Shown here piece by piece: positions 17,090 to 26,486 of a stretch of DNA of 64,000 bases. A model generated the notes under the pieces. That model did not search any database, was not told the origin of the DNA, and worked only from the letters and a program-made list of their open reading frames with translations. This DNA is from Winogradskyella costae (GTDB taxonomy: Bacteria > Bacteroidota > Bacteroidia > Flavobacteriales > Flavobacteriaceae), in assembly GCF_013403865.1 (NCBI RefSeq), contig NZ_JABFDK010000008.1:124001-188000 (forward strand), read 5' to 3'. The position numbers were made by a program, and so were the translations under genes. Position 1 is the stretch's first letter. Each line of letters begins with the position of its first letter.

Positions 17090-17739
17090 TTTATTTCTGC
17101 AATGATGGTTTCACCACCTCGAACTTTTTGATTAAGTTCTACTTTTATATCTGCATCTAAAGGTAAGAATAAATCCACACGCGACCCAAATTTTATAAAT
17201 CCAGAATCAGATCCTTGTTCTGCTTTAGCACCTACTTTGGCATAATTCACAATACGTTTTGCCAATGCACCTGCAATTTGCCTGTGTAAAACTTTGCCAA
17301 AATGTTCATTTTCAACTACTACAGTTGTACGTTCATTCTCTTCACTTGCTTTTGGGTGCCAGGCCACTAAAAACTTTCCAGGGTGATATTTACTGAACGT
17401 TACATTTCCTGAGATTGGATAACGCGTTACATGTACATTAATAGGAGACATAAATACCGAAACCTGAATACGTTTGTCTTTAAAAACCTCATTTTCTTCA
17501 ACTTCTTCAATAACCACAACTTTACCATCCACAGGTGATAGTGCTTGCTTTTCGTTAGAATGTGTACTGCGTTTAGGGTTTCTAAAGAACTGTAAAATGA
17601 GAATAAAAAATACTAAAATGGCTAGCATTAAACCTTTTCTTAACCATTCATTAGTAATGAATCCATCAATTAAAAAAAATGAACCTACAACTATTACTAG
17701 TGTTATAAATATAATTTTATGACCTTCTTTGTGAAACAT
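17086..17739 (-). CDS. psd: Phosphatidylserine decarboxylase family protein
   Basis: 217 residues, the short form typical of Bacteroidota. Two N-terminal transmembrane helices (residues 7-27 and 32-50) precede the decarboxylase domain: LSPVDGKVVVIEEV, RIQVSVFMSPINVHVTRYPISG, and the self-cleavage site GS in FIKFGSRVDLFLPLDA. The proenzyme cuts at this Gly-Ser to form the pyruvoyl cofactor. It makes phosphatidylethanolamine at the inner membrane. It lies 12 bp after cdsA, which makes the CDP-diacylglycerol precursor, so the operon covers two steps of one pathway. Confidence 0.93.
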   Translation of the reverse strand: MFHKEGHKIIFITLVIVVGSFFLIDGFITNEWLRKGLMLAILVFFILILQFFRNPKRSTHSNEKQALSPVDGKVVVIEEVEENEVFKDKRIQVSVFMSPINVHVTRYPISGNVTFSKYHPGKFLVAWHPKASEENERTTVVVENEHFGKVLHRQIAGALAKRIVNYAKVGAKAEQGSDSGFIKFGSRVDLFLPLDADIKVELNQKVRGGETIIAEIK

Positions 17740-17751
17740 AGTTTTAACCTC

Positions 17752-18567
17752 TTAAAAGTGTATAATTCTTAAAAATAAATATATAAATGGTGCTGCAAAG
17801 ATAATACTATCTAGTCGATCTAAAAGGCCTCCGTGGCCTGGCATTATAACTCCACTATCTTTAACCCCAGCTTGACGTTTAAATTTGGATTCTATTAAAT
17901 CACCAAATGTACCAAAAACACTAACGATAATGGCTAATATTAACCATGGTGTAAACGTAAGTGTTTCTGTATATGTAGCAATAAAATAACTTGAAACACA
18001 AGCAAAAAATAACCCTCCAAGAAAACCTTCAACAGTTTTCTTGGGTGATATACTTGGAAATAATTTTTGTTTACCAAAATTCTTTCCAACTATATAAGCA
18101 GCACTATCATTAACCCATATAAGTATAAAACTACCTAATAATAGAAGGGGAGTGAATTCATTATGATAGTTAGAAATAAGTAACATACACACAAAACCAC
18201 TAGCCAAATAAAAAGCAGCTACAATATATCGCTTAGATTCAAAAAGTGGAATTCGTTTTGAAGCAAATAAATCCTTTATCAAAATAAGATTGACAAATAT
18301 GGTAATTACTAATAGAATTTGAATGGCTTCATCGCTCATTAAATTTGCTGAATTATTGACACTTAAATACCAAAATCCTACGTATAAAATAAGAAAAATG
18401 AAATATTGCATAAAAGATTGAAGCTTTATAAGGCGGCTCAATTCTGTTAAACAAATTATGCCAAATACTCCAATTAAAATAACAGAGGCTATCTGTGAGT
18501 AGAGTGAACCTATTAGAAGTAAAACATAGATAGCACCAGAAATGGCTCTTATGGCTAGTTCTTTCAT
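17752..18567 (-). CDS. cdsA: Phosphatidate cytidylyltransferase (CDP-diglyceride synthase)
   Basis: 271 residues, almost wholly hydrophobic with about seven or eight membrane helices. Near the C-terminus is the complete CdsA signature SKFKRQAGVKDSGVIMPGHGGLLDRLDS (positions about 225-255), with the KD, HGG and DRxD residues that bind metal and CTP. It converts phosphatidic acid and CTP to CDP-diacylglycerol. Its ATG overlaps the last base of the LUD-domain gene stop, so it is translationally coupled. Confidence 0.96.
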   Translation of the reverse strand: MKELAIRAISGAIYVLLLIGSLYSQIASVILIGVFGIICLTELSRLIKLQSFMQYFIFLILYVGFWYLSVNNSANLMSDEAIQILLVITIFVNLILIKDLFASKRIPLFESKRYIVAAFYLASGFVCMLLISNYHNEFTPLLLLGSFILIWVNDSAAYIVGKNFGKQKLFPSISPKKTVEGFLGGLFFACVSSYFIATYTETLTFTPWLILAIIVSVFGTFGDLIESKFKRQAGVKDSGVIMPGHGGLLDRLDSIIFAAPFIYLFLRIIHF

Positions 18568-19175
18568 TATAAGTCTTCTAATAAAAGTAGGTATAGGTTT
18601 TTTGAACTACTTCCGTAAGTTAGAAAGTCTTTATCGTCAGCTGTTTTGAAATGCTTAATTGTAGTGATATTAGTTGGTATCTTAGTTTTGCTCTTAGCTT
18701 TAATACCTTTTAAACCTTCACCAATAGTTTCTACAAACTGACTCGTTGTAGCGTAGATTATAAAATGATCTGGTAATTCTATTAATTTCTTTTCAGCAAT
18801 TTGATTTGAAGAAATCAATAAAGAGCCATCATCAGAAATTAAATACTCACAGGTAGATAAAAAATAAGCACTTTCTGATAGTTTTGTACTACTATTAAGG
18901 TTAAAATCCTTGAATAATTCTGTTAAGCGCTGATCGATAAGAAAAACTTTATCATTATGCCAATTATTCTCCTCTAAGATAGAATTAAAACTTTCTTTTA
19001 CCTCTTCGAGATTCTCACAATATAAGAACTTACCACCATTACCTTTAAAGTTGATTGTAAAACGTTCATCTACAGGTAACTTTACTTCAGGCATGTATTT
19101 GCCACGTTCATGATTTGGTATGTTTTCTTCAGTTTGTTCAGATTTTTTTCCGAAGAATTTACGAAATAAGCTCAT
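18567..19175 (-). CDS. LUD-domain protein (LutC/YkgG-like)
   Basis: 202 residues. The N-terminus is short and basic (MSLFRKFFGKKSEQ). The rest fits the LUD fold: a Rossmann-like region with KVFLIDQRLTELFKDF, then STCEYLISDDGSLLISSNQ and LPDHFIIYATTSQFVETIGEGLKGI. LUD proteins such as LutC act in lactate oxidation, but this lone version next to ftsH and cdsA is common in Flavobacteriaceae and has no known role. No Fe-S partner genes are nearby. It may be separated from ftsH by the terminator at 19222. Confidence 0.72.
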   Translation of the reverse strand: MSLFRKFFGKKSEQTEENIPNHERGKYMPEVKLPVDERFTINFKGNGGKFLYCENLEEVKESFNSILEENNWHNDKVFLIDQRLTELFKDFNLNSSTKLSESAYFLSTCEYLISDDGSLLISSNQIAEKKLIELPDHFIIYATTSQFVETIGEGLKGIKAKSKTKIPTNITTIKHFKTADDKDFLTYGSSSKNLYLLLLEDL

Positions 19176-19221
19176 TCAATAATTGCGATTAATCCTTATA
19201 TAGGTGTAATTCTCAAATATA

Positions 19222-19260
19222 AAAAAACTTAAATTAACATGAGGTTAATTTAAGTTTTTT
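19222..19260 (-). terminator. Rho-independent terminator between ftsH and the LUD gene
   Basis: A perfect 17-bp stem, AAAAAACTTAAATTAAC / GTTAATTTAAGTTTTTT, with a five-base loop is U-tailed in both directions. On the minus strand it lies 24 bp after the ftsH stop, so most ftsH transcripts should end here. The LUD-cdsA-psd-ACBP genes then need their own promoter or readthrough. Confidence 0.9.
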
Positions 19261-19283
19261 ATATGATTGTAAGATGTGGACTG

Positions 19284-21272
19284 TTACTCTTCCACCTTTT
19301 TTATTTCTTCTTTAATATCATCAATCGTCTCTTTCTGTTCTTGCTCTATAATCGCAGGATTTTCAAAAGCACGCTTTCCAAAGATCTTTTCAAGGTTATC
19401 TTTAAAAATAACTTCTTTGTCTAATAAGACTTCCGCTAACTCGGTTAGTTTATCCTTATTGTTTTCTAATAAATTTATAGCTCGCTGATATTGCTCTTCA
19501 ATAATATTAGAAATCTCTTGATCTATCAGTTCAGCTGTTTTTTCACTATATGGCTTAGTAAAACCATATTCAGATTGTCCTGAAGAATCGTAATACGTTA
19601 AGTTACCTACTTTATCACTTAGGCCATAAACAGTAACCATGGCTCTCGCTTGTTTTGTTACTTTTTCTAAGTCACTTAAAGCACCTGTAGAAATTTTATC
19701 AAAAATTACTTTTTCAGCAGCTCTACCACCTAATGCAGCACACATTTCGTCTAGCATTTGTTCTGGGTGTACAATTAAGCGCTCTTCTGGTAAATACCAA
19801 GCAGCACCTAACGAACGTCCTCTAGGAACAATAGTTACTTTTACTAATGGTGCAGCATGCTCTAACATCCAACTTACAGTAGCGTGACCAGCTTCATGAA
19901 AAGCAACAGCTCTCTTTTCTGCAGGGGTTATAATTTTGTTTTTCTTCTCTAATCCACCAATAATTCTATCAACAGCATCTAAGAAATCTTGTTTGTTTAC
20001 TGCTTTCTTTCCTTTTCTTGCTGCAATTAACGCCGCTTCGTTACAAACGTTAGCGATATCTGCACCAGAGAAACCAGGTGTTTGTTTGGCTAAGAAATCA
20101 ATATCTAAAGTTTCTTCTTTTTTAAGTGGACGTAAATGCACTTCAAAAATTTCTTTACGCTCTCTAACATCTGGAAGATCGACATAAATCTGACGGTCAA
20201 AACGACCTGCTCTCATTAATGCGCTATCTAAAACGTCTGCGCGGTTTGTTGCAGCTAAAACAATAACATTTGTATTAGTACCAAAACCATCCATTTCTGT
20301 TAAAAGCTGATTTAAAGTGTTTTCACGCTCATCATTAGAACCAGACATGTTGTTTTTTCCTCTAGCTCTACCAATAGCGTCAATCTCATCAATAAAGATA
20401 ATTGAAGGAGACTTTTCTTTAGCTTGCTTAAATAAATCTCTTACTCTAGATGCACCAACTCCAACAAACATTTCTACGAAATCTGAACCAGATAGAGAAA
20501 AGAATGGCACTTTTGCTTCACCAGCAACAGCTTTTGCTAATAATGTTTTACCAGTTCCTGGAGGGCCTACAAGTAATGCTCCTTTTGGTATTTTACCACC
20601 TAACGCTGTATATTTTTCAGGAAATTTTAAGAAATCTACAATTTCTTGTACTTCCTCTTTAGCTCCTTCTAAACCTGCAACATCTTTAAAAGAGGTTTTT
20701 GTATCTATTTTTTCATCAAAGAGTTTAGCTTTAGATTTTCCGATATTGAAAATCTGTCCACCAGCTCCTCCACCTCCGCCACCAGACATACGACGCATAA
20801 TAAAAATCCATACACCTATAATTAAAACAAACGGTAATAACGTTATTAGGAAATCTCCCCATACATTATGTTCCGTTTCATAAACTAACTCGGTATTGAG
20901 GTTATTAGTCTTAATAACTTCATTGACTTCTTTTTCGAAATTCTGAAGATCACCAAATTCAAACTTATAGTTTGGAACTGGTGTTACAGAAGGAAATATA
21001 GAATTAGAATTTGTTTTTTTGTGCTGAGATTGTTCTTTTGCTTCTTTGGTTAAGAAAACTCTAGCTTCTCTTTTATTAACTATTTCAATTTTATCAACTT
21101 CACCTTGACTCAGATAAGTTAAGAACTGTGCCGGAGTAGTTTGTGTACCTGTTGATTCTCCAAATCCGCCAGAAAAAATCTGAATAGATAAGAATATAAC
21201 TATGATAATTCCGTAAATCCAATACGGGTTTAGTTTCGGTTTCTTGTTTAAGTTTTTATTGTCTTTAGCCAT
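19284..21272 (-). CDS. ftsH: ATP-dependent zinc metalloprotease FtsH
   Basis: 662 residues with the full FtsH layout: first membrane helix (about 18-34), periplasmic domain, second helix (about 142-160), a Gly-rich linker, the AAA+ ATPase with Walker A GPPGTGKT, Walker B IIFIDEIDAIG and the arginine-finger region RAGRFDRQI, and a zinc protease domain with HEAGH. It degrades misfolded membrane proteins and regulatory substrates. It lies 18 bp after rsfS. The C-terminal tail (EQKETIDDIKEEIKKVEE) is charged, as is usual. Confidence 0.98.
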   Translation of the reverse strand: MAKDNKNLNKKPKLNPYWIYGIIIVIFLSIQIFSGGFGESTGTQTTPAQFLTYLSQGEVDKIEIVNKREARVFLTKEAKEQSQHKKTNSNSIFPSVTPVPNYKFEFGDLQNFEKEVNEVIKTNNLNTELVYETEHNVWGDFLITLLPFVLIIGVWIFIMRRMSGGGGGGAGGQIFNIGKSKAKLFDEKIDTKTSFKDVAGLEGAKEEVQEIVDFLKFPEKYTALGGKIPKGALLVGPPGTGKTLLAKAVAGEAKVPFFSLSGSDFVEMFVGVGASRVRDLFKQAKEKSPSIIFIDEIDAIGRARGKNNMSGSNDERENTLNQLLTEMDGFGTNTNVIVLAATNRADVLDSALMRAGRFDRQIYVDLPDVRERKEIFEVHLRPLKKEETLDIDFLAKQTPGFSGADIANVCNEAALIAARKGKKAVNKQDFLDAVDRIIGGLEKKNKIITPAEKRAVAFHEAGHATVSWMLEHAAPLVKVTIVPRGRSLGAAWYLPEERLIVHPEQMLDEMCAALGGRAAEKVIFDKISTGALSDLEKVTKQARAMVTVYGLSDKVGNLTYYDSSGQSEYGFTKPYSEKTAELIDQEISNIIEEQYQRAINLLENNKDKLTELAEVLLDKEVIFKDNLEKIFGKRAFENPAIIEQEQKETIDDIKEEIKKVEE

Positions 21273-21290
21273 TCGTAGCGTTTCTCGTTT

Positions 21291-21662
21291 TTAGTAACTG
21301 GTTTCTATTTGGGTTATTTTTGCATCGCCCCAAAGCTCCTCTATATCGTAGTATTCTCTTATGTGTTTTTGAAATACATGCACCACAACATTAACATAAT
21401 CCATTAGAATCCATTCAGCATTTTCAGTGCCTTCAATGTGCCAAGGTTTATCTTTAAGTGTTTTGCTAACTTGTTTCTGTATGGAGCCAACGATTGCGTT
21501 TACCTGTGTGTTTGAAGTACCTTCGCAGATAATAAAATAATCACAAACCGTATTTTCTATTTCTCTTAAATCTAATAGTGTTATCTCTTTTCCTTTAACA
21601 TCTTCAATGCCACCAATAATTGATGTAATGAGTTGGTCTGTAGGGATTTTATCTTTCTTCAT
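21291..21662 (-). CDS. rsfS: Ribosome silencing factor RsfS
   Basis: 123 residues with the RsfS/DUF143 fold: ITLLDLREIENTVCDYFIICEGTSNTQVNAIV, then PWHIEGTENAEWILMDYVNVVVHVFQKHIREYYDIEELWGDA. RsfS binds L14 and blocks subunit joining in starvation. It is the first gene of a unit with ftsH. A TAACTTTG -7 box lies 20 bp upstream. Confidence 0.95.
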   Translation of the reverse strand: MKKDKIPTDQLITSIIGGIEDVKGKEITLLDLREIENTVCDYFIICEGTSNTQVNAIVGSIQKQVSKTLKDKPWHIEGTENAEWILMDYVNVVVHVFQKHIREYYDIEELWGDAKITQIETSY

Positions 21663-21682
21663 TAAATTGTATTAATTTTGTG

Positions 21683-21690
21683 CAAAGTTA
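21683..21690 (-). promoter_or_regulatory. Predicted -7 box of the rsfS-ftsH promoter
   Basis: CAAAGTTA on the plus strand reads TAACTTTG on the minus strand, a full TAnnTTTG match, and lies 20 bp before the rsfS start. No clear TTG was seen at -33. Confidence 0.5.
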
Positions 21691-21756
21691 TTATTTTTTT
21701 AGTTCTTGTATGCGCTTAATGTCATAAGAAAACTATAAAATAAAATTACCTATGAA

Positions 21757-22488
21757 ATGTATATAATCAAACTTAATGCCATTGACTCTACAAATACGTA
21801 TCTAAAAGATTTGTCTGCTGTGGCTTTACCAAAAGATTATACCGTTGTGGCTGCCGAATTGCAGACTAAAGGTAGAGGGCAAATGGGAGCGAAATGGAAA
21901 GCTGAGGATGGTAAGAACCTTACAGCGAGTGTGTTTAAAAGACTACCTTTTTTTAGTATTACAGAACAGTTTTATATCAGTATGGCTGTTTCTTTAGCGC
22001 TTATTAAAGCTTTAGAAACGTTTAAAATACCAAAATTACGCATTAAATGGCCTAACGACATTTTGTCAGCAGACACTAAATTGTGTGGTATTTTGATAGA
22101 AAATGTCATAAAAAACAATAATCTGCAAGGCTCCATTATTGGATTTGGGCTAAATGTGAATCAGAAATTCTTCAATAATTTGCCTCAGGCTGCATCTATG
22201 AGTTTAATAACAGGAATAATTTATAATAAAGATGAAGTGCTTTCGGAGGTATTAAAACAATTAAAGATTCATTTCGATTTACTAGAATTGAAACGATTTA
22301 TAGAAATTAAAACAGCATACGAAAGTCTCCTTTTTAGAAAAAATAAGCCATCAACTTTTAGAACATCCAAAAATGATAGCTTTTCTGGAATTATACAAGG
22401 TGTTACCGAAAACGGCCAATTAAATATTTGGACGGAAGACGGTATTATTAAAACTTTTGATCTAAAAGAAATTAAGTTGCTGTATTAA
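21757..22488 (+). CDS. birA: Biotin--[acetyl-CoA-carboxylase] ligase
   Basis: 243 residues, the catalytic BirA domain alone without the N-terminal DNA-binding domain, so it is an enzyme and not a repressor. Motifs: NAIDSTNTYLKDL, AAELQTKGRGQMGAKWKAEDGKNLTASV (biotinyl-AMP loop), LRIKWPNDI, KLCGILIEN and IIGFGLNVNQ. It attaches biotin to carboxyl carrier protein. It is divergent from rsfS and convergent with the SRPBCC gene. Confidence 0.95.
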   Translation: MYIIKLNAIDSTNTYLKDLSAVALPKDYTVVAAELQTKGRGQMGAKWKAEDGKNLTASVFKRLPFFSITEQFYISMAVSLALIKALETFKIPKLRIKWPNDILSADTKLCGILIENVIKNNNLQGSIIGFGLNVNQKFFNNLPQAASMSLITGIIYNKDEVLSEVLKQLKIHFDLLELKRFIEIKTAYESLLFRKNKPSTFRTSKNDSFSGIIQGVTENGQLNIWTEDGIIKTFDLKEIKLLY

Positions 22489-22519
22489 ATTTCAACAACG
22501 TTTTACATAATAATATGTA

Positions 22520-22915
22520 TTAAACCTCAGTTTTCATATTGGTGACTAAAGTCTCAATAAATTTACTGATAGGGCCCTTTATCATCATCCCCATCATAGC
22601 GTTAAATTCTCCTTCAAAATTTAATTTAACATCTGTTTTGTTAGGTTCAATCTCTGTGATATTTGCAACTAAAGAAAAGTCTAATTTTCCGCCTGCAGCT
22701 CCTAAAACGATTTTACTATGAGGAATCACTTCCTTTTTCTTTAATACGATTTCTGGCATTCCTTTTAATGCAAATAGAAATTTATCATTTTCTAAAACTT
22801 CAAATTTACTAATGTTTTCAGGCATTAAGCTTTCAAAATTTTTAACATCAGATAGAAAATTAAAAGTTTCTTCTGCTGATTTATCTAAGGTTACTTTTGG
22901 GGATTCTAATTTCAT
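22520..22915 (-). CDS. SRPBCC (START-like) family protein
   Basis: 131 residues from ATG at 22915; a longer frame reaches 22984, but the residues it adds are lysine-rich and do not look like the family start. MKLESPKVTLDKSAEETFNFLSDVKNFESLMPE is the usual beginning of small flavobacterial SRPBCC proteins. The fold binds hydrophobic ligands; the ligand and role are unknown. It is the gene after pyrE, 86 bp away, in the same direction. Confidence 0.8.
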   Translation of the reverse strand: MKLESPKVTLDKSAEETFNFLSDVKNFESLMPENISKFEVLENDKFLFALKGMPEIVLKKKEVIPHSKIVLGAAGGKLDFSLVANITEIEPNKTDVKLNFEGEFNAMMGMMIKGPISKFIETLVTNMKTEV

Positions 22916-23001
22916 TAGTATTGTTTTATATTGTTTTTTTTTATTGTTGCTAAGTTTTAACTTCTCAGCTAAATAGTTCAACAATCTTACTATATATTAT
23001 A

Positions 23002-23646
23002 TCAATTAGCGTTCCATTCGCTAGGATTGGCATTCCATTGAGCTAAAATGTCTTGTTGGTCTTTTGTAATATAAAAGGTTTCAACAGCTTGTTCTAATAA
23101 GTTTTCATAATTACCAAGAGTGTGTAATTGAACATTGGCGTCGTCAAAATTATTTTTAGCGACATCAAATCCATAAGAAAAAATGGCAACCATTCCTTTT
23201 ACATTTACCTCAGCTTCTTTTAACGCTTGCACAGCATTAAGACTACTCATTCCTGTGCTTATTAAATCTTCAACCACAACAACGGTTTGTCCTTTCTCAA
23301 TATACCCTTCGATTTGATTTTGGCGACCATGCTTTTTTGCTTCTGGTCTCACATAAACAAAAGGCAAGTTTAAGTATTCAGCGACTAAAGCACCGATACC
23401 AATTGCACCTGTGGCAACACCAGCAATGACATCGGGTTTACCATAAAGATCTTCAATGTTTTGTGCAATTGTGGTTCTAATGTAATTTCGAATAGTTGGA
23501 AACGATAACACAATTCTGTTATCGCAATAAATTGGAGATTTCCAGCCAGAAGCCCAAGTAAAAGGATCATCGGGTTGTAATTTTATAGCATTAATTTGCA
23601 ATAAAACTTCTGCTGTTTTTTTGGCAATATCTTTGTTAAAAATCAT
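23002..23646 (-). CDS. pyrE: Orotate phosphoribosyltransferase
   Basis: 214 residues with the PRPP-binding motif VVVVEDLISTGMSSLNAV and the OPRTase features FTWASGWKSPIYCDNR, VIAGVATGAIGIGALVAEYL and YVRPEAKKHGRQNQIEG. It makes orotidine monophosphate in pyrimidine synthesis. It is divergent from the NUDIX gene. A TATTTTTG box lies only 4 bp before its ATG, suggesting a leaderless or nearly leaderless mRNA. Confidence 0.97.
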   Translation of the reverse strand: MIFNKDIAKKTAEVLLQINAIKLQPDDPFTWASGWKSPIYCDNRIVLSFPTIRNYIRTTIAQNIEDLYGKPDVIAGVATGAIGIGALVAEYLNLPFVYVRPEAKKHGRQNQIEGYIEKGQTVVVVEDLISTGMSSLNAVQALKEAEVNVKGMVAIFSYGFDVAKNNFDDANVQLHTLGNYENLLEQAVETFYITKDQQDILAQWNANPSEWNAN

Positions 23647-23650
23647 GATA

Positions 23651-23658
23651 CAAAAATA
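23651..23658 (-). promoter_or_regulatory. Predicted -7 box of pyrE, very close to the start codon
   Basis: CAAAAATA on the plus strand reads TATTTTTG on the minus strand (TAnnTTTG). Only 4 bp separate it from the pyrE ATG, so transcription would begin at or just inside the start codon. Confidence 0.45.
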
Positions 23659-23766
23659 ATGAATTTTCGAGGTTAGAAAATTTTAAACGAAAATAAATTT
23701 CATTTCAAATGGTTTCTCATAAAAAATAATAAATTTACAGAAGGAAAGTTGAAACAAACGCAAGCG

Positions 23767-24348
23767 ATGTACACAATTTATGTAGGTGATAAACCTATAA
23801 TTTTAACTACTGAGGTAGAAAAAGAAACTGATTTTAAATCCTTTCTTTTAAAATCTGTAAATATAGGCAAGGTCATAAAAACCTTAAATAATACAGATTT
23901 AAAAGCCGTACACTTAATTCATAAAAATGAAGATAAGTTGCTCAAAAAGTTTTTAAAACTCTTACCCAATGTTGTTGCAGGCGGAGGAAAAGCTTATAAT
24001 TCTAAAAATGAAATTCTCTTTATCTATAGAAATGATAAATGGGACTTACCAAAAGGAAAAGCTGAACGAAAAGAATCGATAGAAGAAACTGCTATACGCG
24101 AAGTAGAGGAGGAGACAGGTGTAGAAGGTTTAAAAATAACCAAGCCGTTACCAACAACGTATCATATCTTTAAACGAAACGGTAAACACAAAATTAAAGT
24201 TACTTATTGGTTTGAAATGAAAACCAATTTTGAAGGTGAATTGTTTCCGCAAGAAAATGAAGGTATTACTAAGGTAGAATGGTTAGACGCTGAAGCATCT
24301 CAAAAAGCTTTAGATAATAGTTATGCCAATATTCGAATTTTGGTGTAA
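23767..24348 (+). CDS. NUDIX hydrolase
   Basis: 193 residues from ATG 23767; a TTG at 23749 would add six residues. The N-terminal 65 residues (MYTIYVGDKPIILTTEVEK) are a conserved flavobacterial extension. The NUDIX domain follows, with the box GKAERKESIEETAIREVEEETGVEG at about residues 101-125, containing the metal-binding REVEEE. It hydrolyses nucleoside diphosphate derivatives; the substrate is unknown. The pairing with divergent pyrE recurs in this family as far as I recall. TAAATTTAC at 23731-23739 may be its promoter box. Confidence 0.88.
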   Translation: MYTIYVGDKPIILTTEVEKETDFKSFLLKSVNIGKVIKTLNNTDLKAVHLIHKNEDKLLKKFLKLLPNVVAGGGKAYNSKNEILFIYRNDKWDLPKGKAERKESIEETAIREVEEETGVEGLKITKPLPTTYHIFKRNGKHKIKVTYWFEMKTNFEGELFPQENEGITKVEWLDAEASQKALDNSYANIRILV

Positions 24349-24394
24349 AGAAATTTAAGGTTCGAAGATGTTAATCTGACGCATCAATGCACAA

Positions 24395-25084
24395 TTATGA
24401 GTGATGTTGTCGCATACTTTTAATTGCATTAAATAAGGCTTCTTTCAGGTTTAAAGACATCCCATTATTTCTGCTGTGTTTTTGATTTACTTCAATCTCA
24501 ATCCCTAAATAACTAGTTGGAAATTGCTTTCTTAAAAAGGAGGTGAAACCATCCGCTTTGCCTAAGTAAGGATAATTAAACCTTACGTTAAGATTGGGAT
24601 TGTGCTTTAAAAGTTCTACTTTTAATTGTTTGCAAAACTCTTGTTCTTTTTTATTACGTGAATCATATAATAATCCAATATCAGCTTTGCGTTCGTCTCC
24701 ATTTAAATTTGGGGTAAAACTATGTATAGACAGATGTAAAACTTGTTGGTTATTCTTAATGAACTCTGCTATTTTATATTCAATTTTAGTTCTGTAAGGA
24801 AAATAATATGTTTTAAGAATTTTAGATTTTTCATTTTTAGATAGGTCGTTACTTAATTCGGAAAAAAGGTGCTTGCTAAATAAAGAGCGATTTAACTCCA
24901 CCAATAAACGACTCGTTATACTAAAATAGAAAGCATCGGTCAGCGATTGTAAATGTTGAAACAAGTCTAAAGCGCCCAAATCGTAACCGCGATGGGTTTT
25001 AAGGGCTATGGTATTGTTGAAGTGTTTTTTGTAAAGCTTAGGAATTTCATTTCCTCCATGCTCGCAAGTTAAAATAAGTTTCAC
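24395..25084 (-). CDS. N-formylglutamate amidohydrolase-family protein
   Basis: 229 residues. The N-terminal LTCEHGGNEIPKLYKKHF and the metal/catalytic region VLHLSIHSFTPNLNGDERKADIGLLYDSR match the N-formylglutamate amidohydrolase (HutG-like) family, zinc-dependent deacylases. No histidine-degradation genes are near. Instead it is the third gene of an operon with a GCS2-like ligase (68 bp upstream) and a RimK-like ATP-grasp ligase, so it more likely trims an amide product or precursor of that pathway. Confidence 0.82.
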   Translation of the reverse strand: MKLILTCEHGGNEIPKLYKKHFNNTIALKTHRGYDLGALDLFQHLQSLTDAFYFSITSRLLVELNRSLFSKHLFSELSNDLSKNEKSKILKTYYFPYRTKIEYKIAEFIKNNQQVLHLSIHSFTPNLNGDERKADIGLLYDSRNKKEQEFCKQLKVELLKHNPNLNVRFNYPYLGKADGFTSFLRKQFPTSYLGIEIEVNQKHSRNNGMSLNLKEALFNAIKSMRQHHS

Positions 25085-25152
25085 CTGTTTATGTATTGCT
25101 TTTCTAAAGTTATGTGCTTCACCTTTATTATCATTTTATTGTGTGTCTGCAT

Positions 25153-26394
25153 CTAATTATCTATGTTTCTCGGTTGAAATAAAGTATTCGTTTTTAAGCA
25201 ATTCTGCATGTCCTTATAAACTGAAATAATATGGGCTTCCGATGTATCAGTGCCGATTGCCTTTAATAACCTTGTCGCTAAAGTGCCTTCTTTCAAAATT
25301 ATATCAATAGCCTTATGATGTGATTTATGTAGCTTGGATTTTACCGAACTATACAAATGTTTCCAAACGATGTCAACGGTAGAGCTGCGTTCTATTCCGA
25401 ATAAACGCAAATACTCTAGATTTTCAATTTTAGAGTTTTCGGCATATTTTATGACACCGTTTAAAATAATAAATAAATCTTCTTTTACCCAGGCTTTTTG
25501 GTCTTTAAGAGTACAGAATTCTTTGTTAACCAAAGCTTTTAAAACTTCGATAACCAATGCACAAATAGCGATATCTGCTTTAGGACATTCTTGAATATCC
25601 ATTAAGCGAATCTCAATAGCATTACGATCAAAACGTGCAATAGCTCCCCGCGAGTTTAAAAAGTGCTGATCTAAAATCTTTTCTTTATCATAAGGTTGAA
25701 TCGCTCGTTTTATCGGTTCGAAAATCGTTGCATAATAGTCTAATTTCGAAAATGTGCGCTCAGGAATGACTAAACCTGTTAATTCGGGTATTTCTTTTTG
25801 GTTGGTTTTGTAAAACTCTAAACGGGTGTCTTTAAAACTTGTAATTTGACCTTCTAGAATAGGTGAGCTGGCACAAAGTCCTGGCAACAATGGCAATAAA
25901 ATACGGATTGCTGCATGAAGTTGTTCGAACTCTTTATCGTCATAAAATGGTAAATTGATATGAGTGCTTTGTACATTACTCCATCCATGACCTTTGCAGT
26001 TGAAAATAGTATTGTACAGCGCGTATACTTTACTATAACTATGTTTCCAAAGTTGAGTATCTGTATTAGGATTCATTAAAGGGTGAGATGCTGAACCTAA
26101 AAGCTTTATGTCCAAAGGTTGTAAGAGTGCTGTGATTTCCATAATGTTAGCATGAAATCTATCAGCCAAATCATCTGTACTTTTTGCCGGTCCATTGGTT
26201 TTTAGTTCAATAACATGTGCGACAAGTTCGTTACTCCATGCAATGCTGCCATTTTCGATATCTGATACTATTTTGCCTGCTTTTAATTTAAGCAGTTCAT
26301 CTACTTGTGGAGCAACTTTAAAATTGTCATTTTTAACAAGCATGTATTCGAGTTCAATACCGTAAACTTCGAATAAGTGATATTTTTTTTTCAT
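25153..26394 (-). CDS. Glutamate-cysteine-ligase-like (GCS2) carboxylate-amine ligase
   Basis: 413 residues. The start FEVYGIELEYMLVKNDNF carries the GIExE signature of the glutamine-synthetase-like GCS2 fold, and VQSTHINLPFYDDKEFEQLHAAIRILLPLLPGLCASSPILEG is the typical core. The family joins a glutamate-like carboxylate to an amine with ATP. True gshA would be accompanied by gshB, but here the partner is a RimK-like ATP-grasp protein, so the product is probably not glutathione. It is the second gene of the operon. Confidence 0.8.
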   Translation of the reverse strand: MKKKYHLFEVYGIELEYMLVKNDNFKVAPQVDELLKLKAGKIVSDIENGSIAWSNELVAHVIELKTNGPAKSTDDLADRFHANIMEITALLQPLDIKLLGSASHPLMNPNTDTQLWKHSYSKVYALYNTIFNCKGHGWSNVQSTHINLPFYDDKEFEQLHAAIRILLPLLPGLCASSPILEGQITSFKDTRLEFYKTNQKEIPELTGLVIPERTFSKLDYYATIFEPIKRAIQPYDKEKILDQHFLNSRGAIARFDRNAIEIRLMDIQECPKADIAICALVIEVLKALVNKEFCTLKDQKAWVKEDLFIILNGVIKYAENSKIENLEYLRLFGIERSSTVDIVWKHLYSSVKSKLHKSHHKAIDIILKEGTLATRLLKAIGTDTSEAHIISVYKDMQNCLKTNTLFQPRNIDN

Positions 26395-26486
26395 ATTTTT
26401 ATGCCTAATGCTTTTAGCGTTATAATGCTATTTGCGAATCATTAGTTTATTAACTGATGAATCGCTTAGCATGCTCGTTTTATGGA

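Noticed and set aside
20317..20883. 188-residue open frame antisense to ftsH
   Set aside because: It mirrors the conserved ftsH coding sequence, has no start context or recognisable motif and is a shadow frame.
25153..26394. Plain gshA of glutathione synthesis
   Set aside because: No gshB lies beside it, and the partners are a RimK-like ligase and an amidohydrolase.
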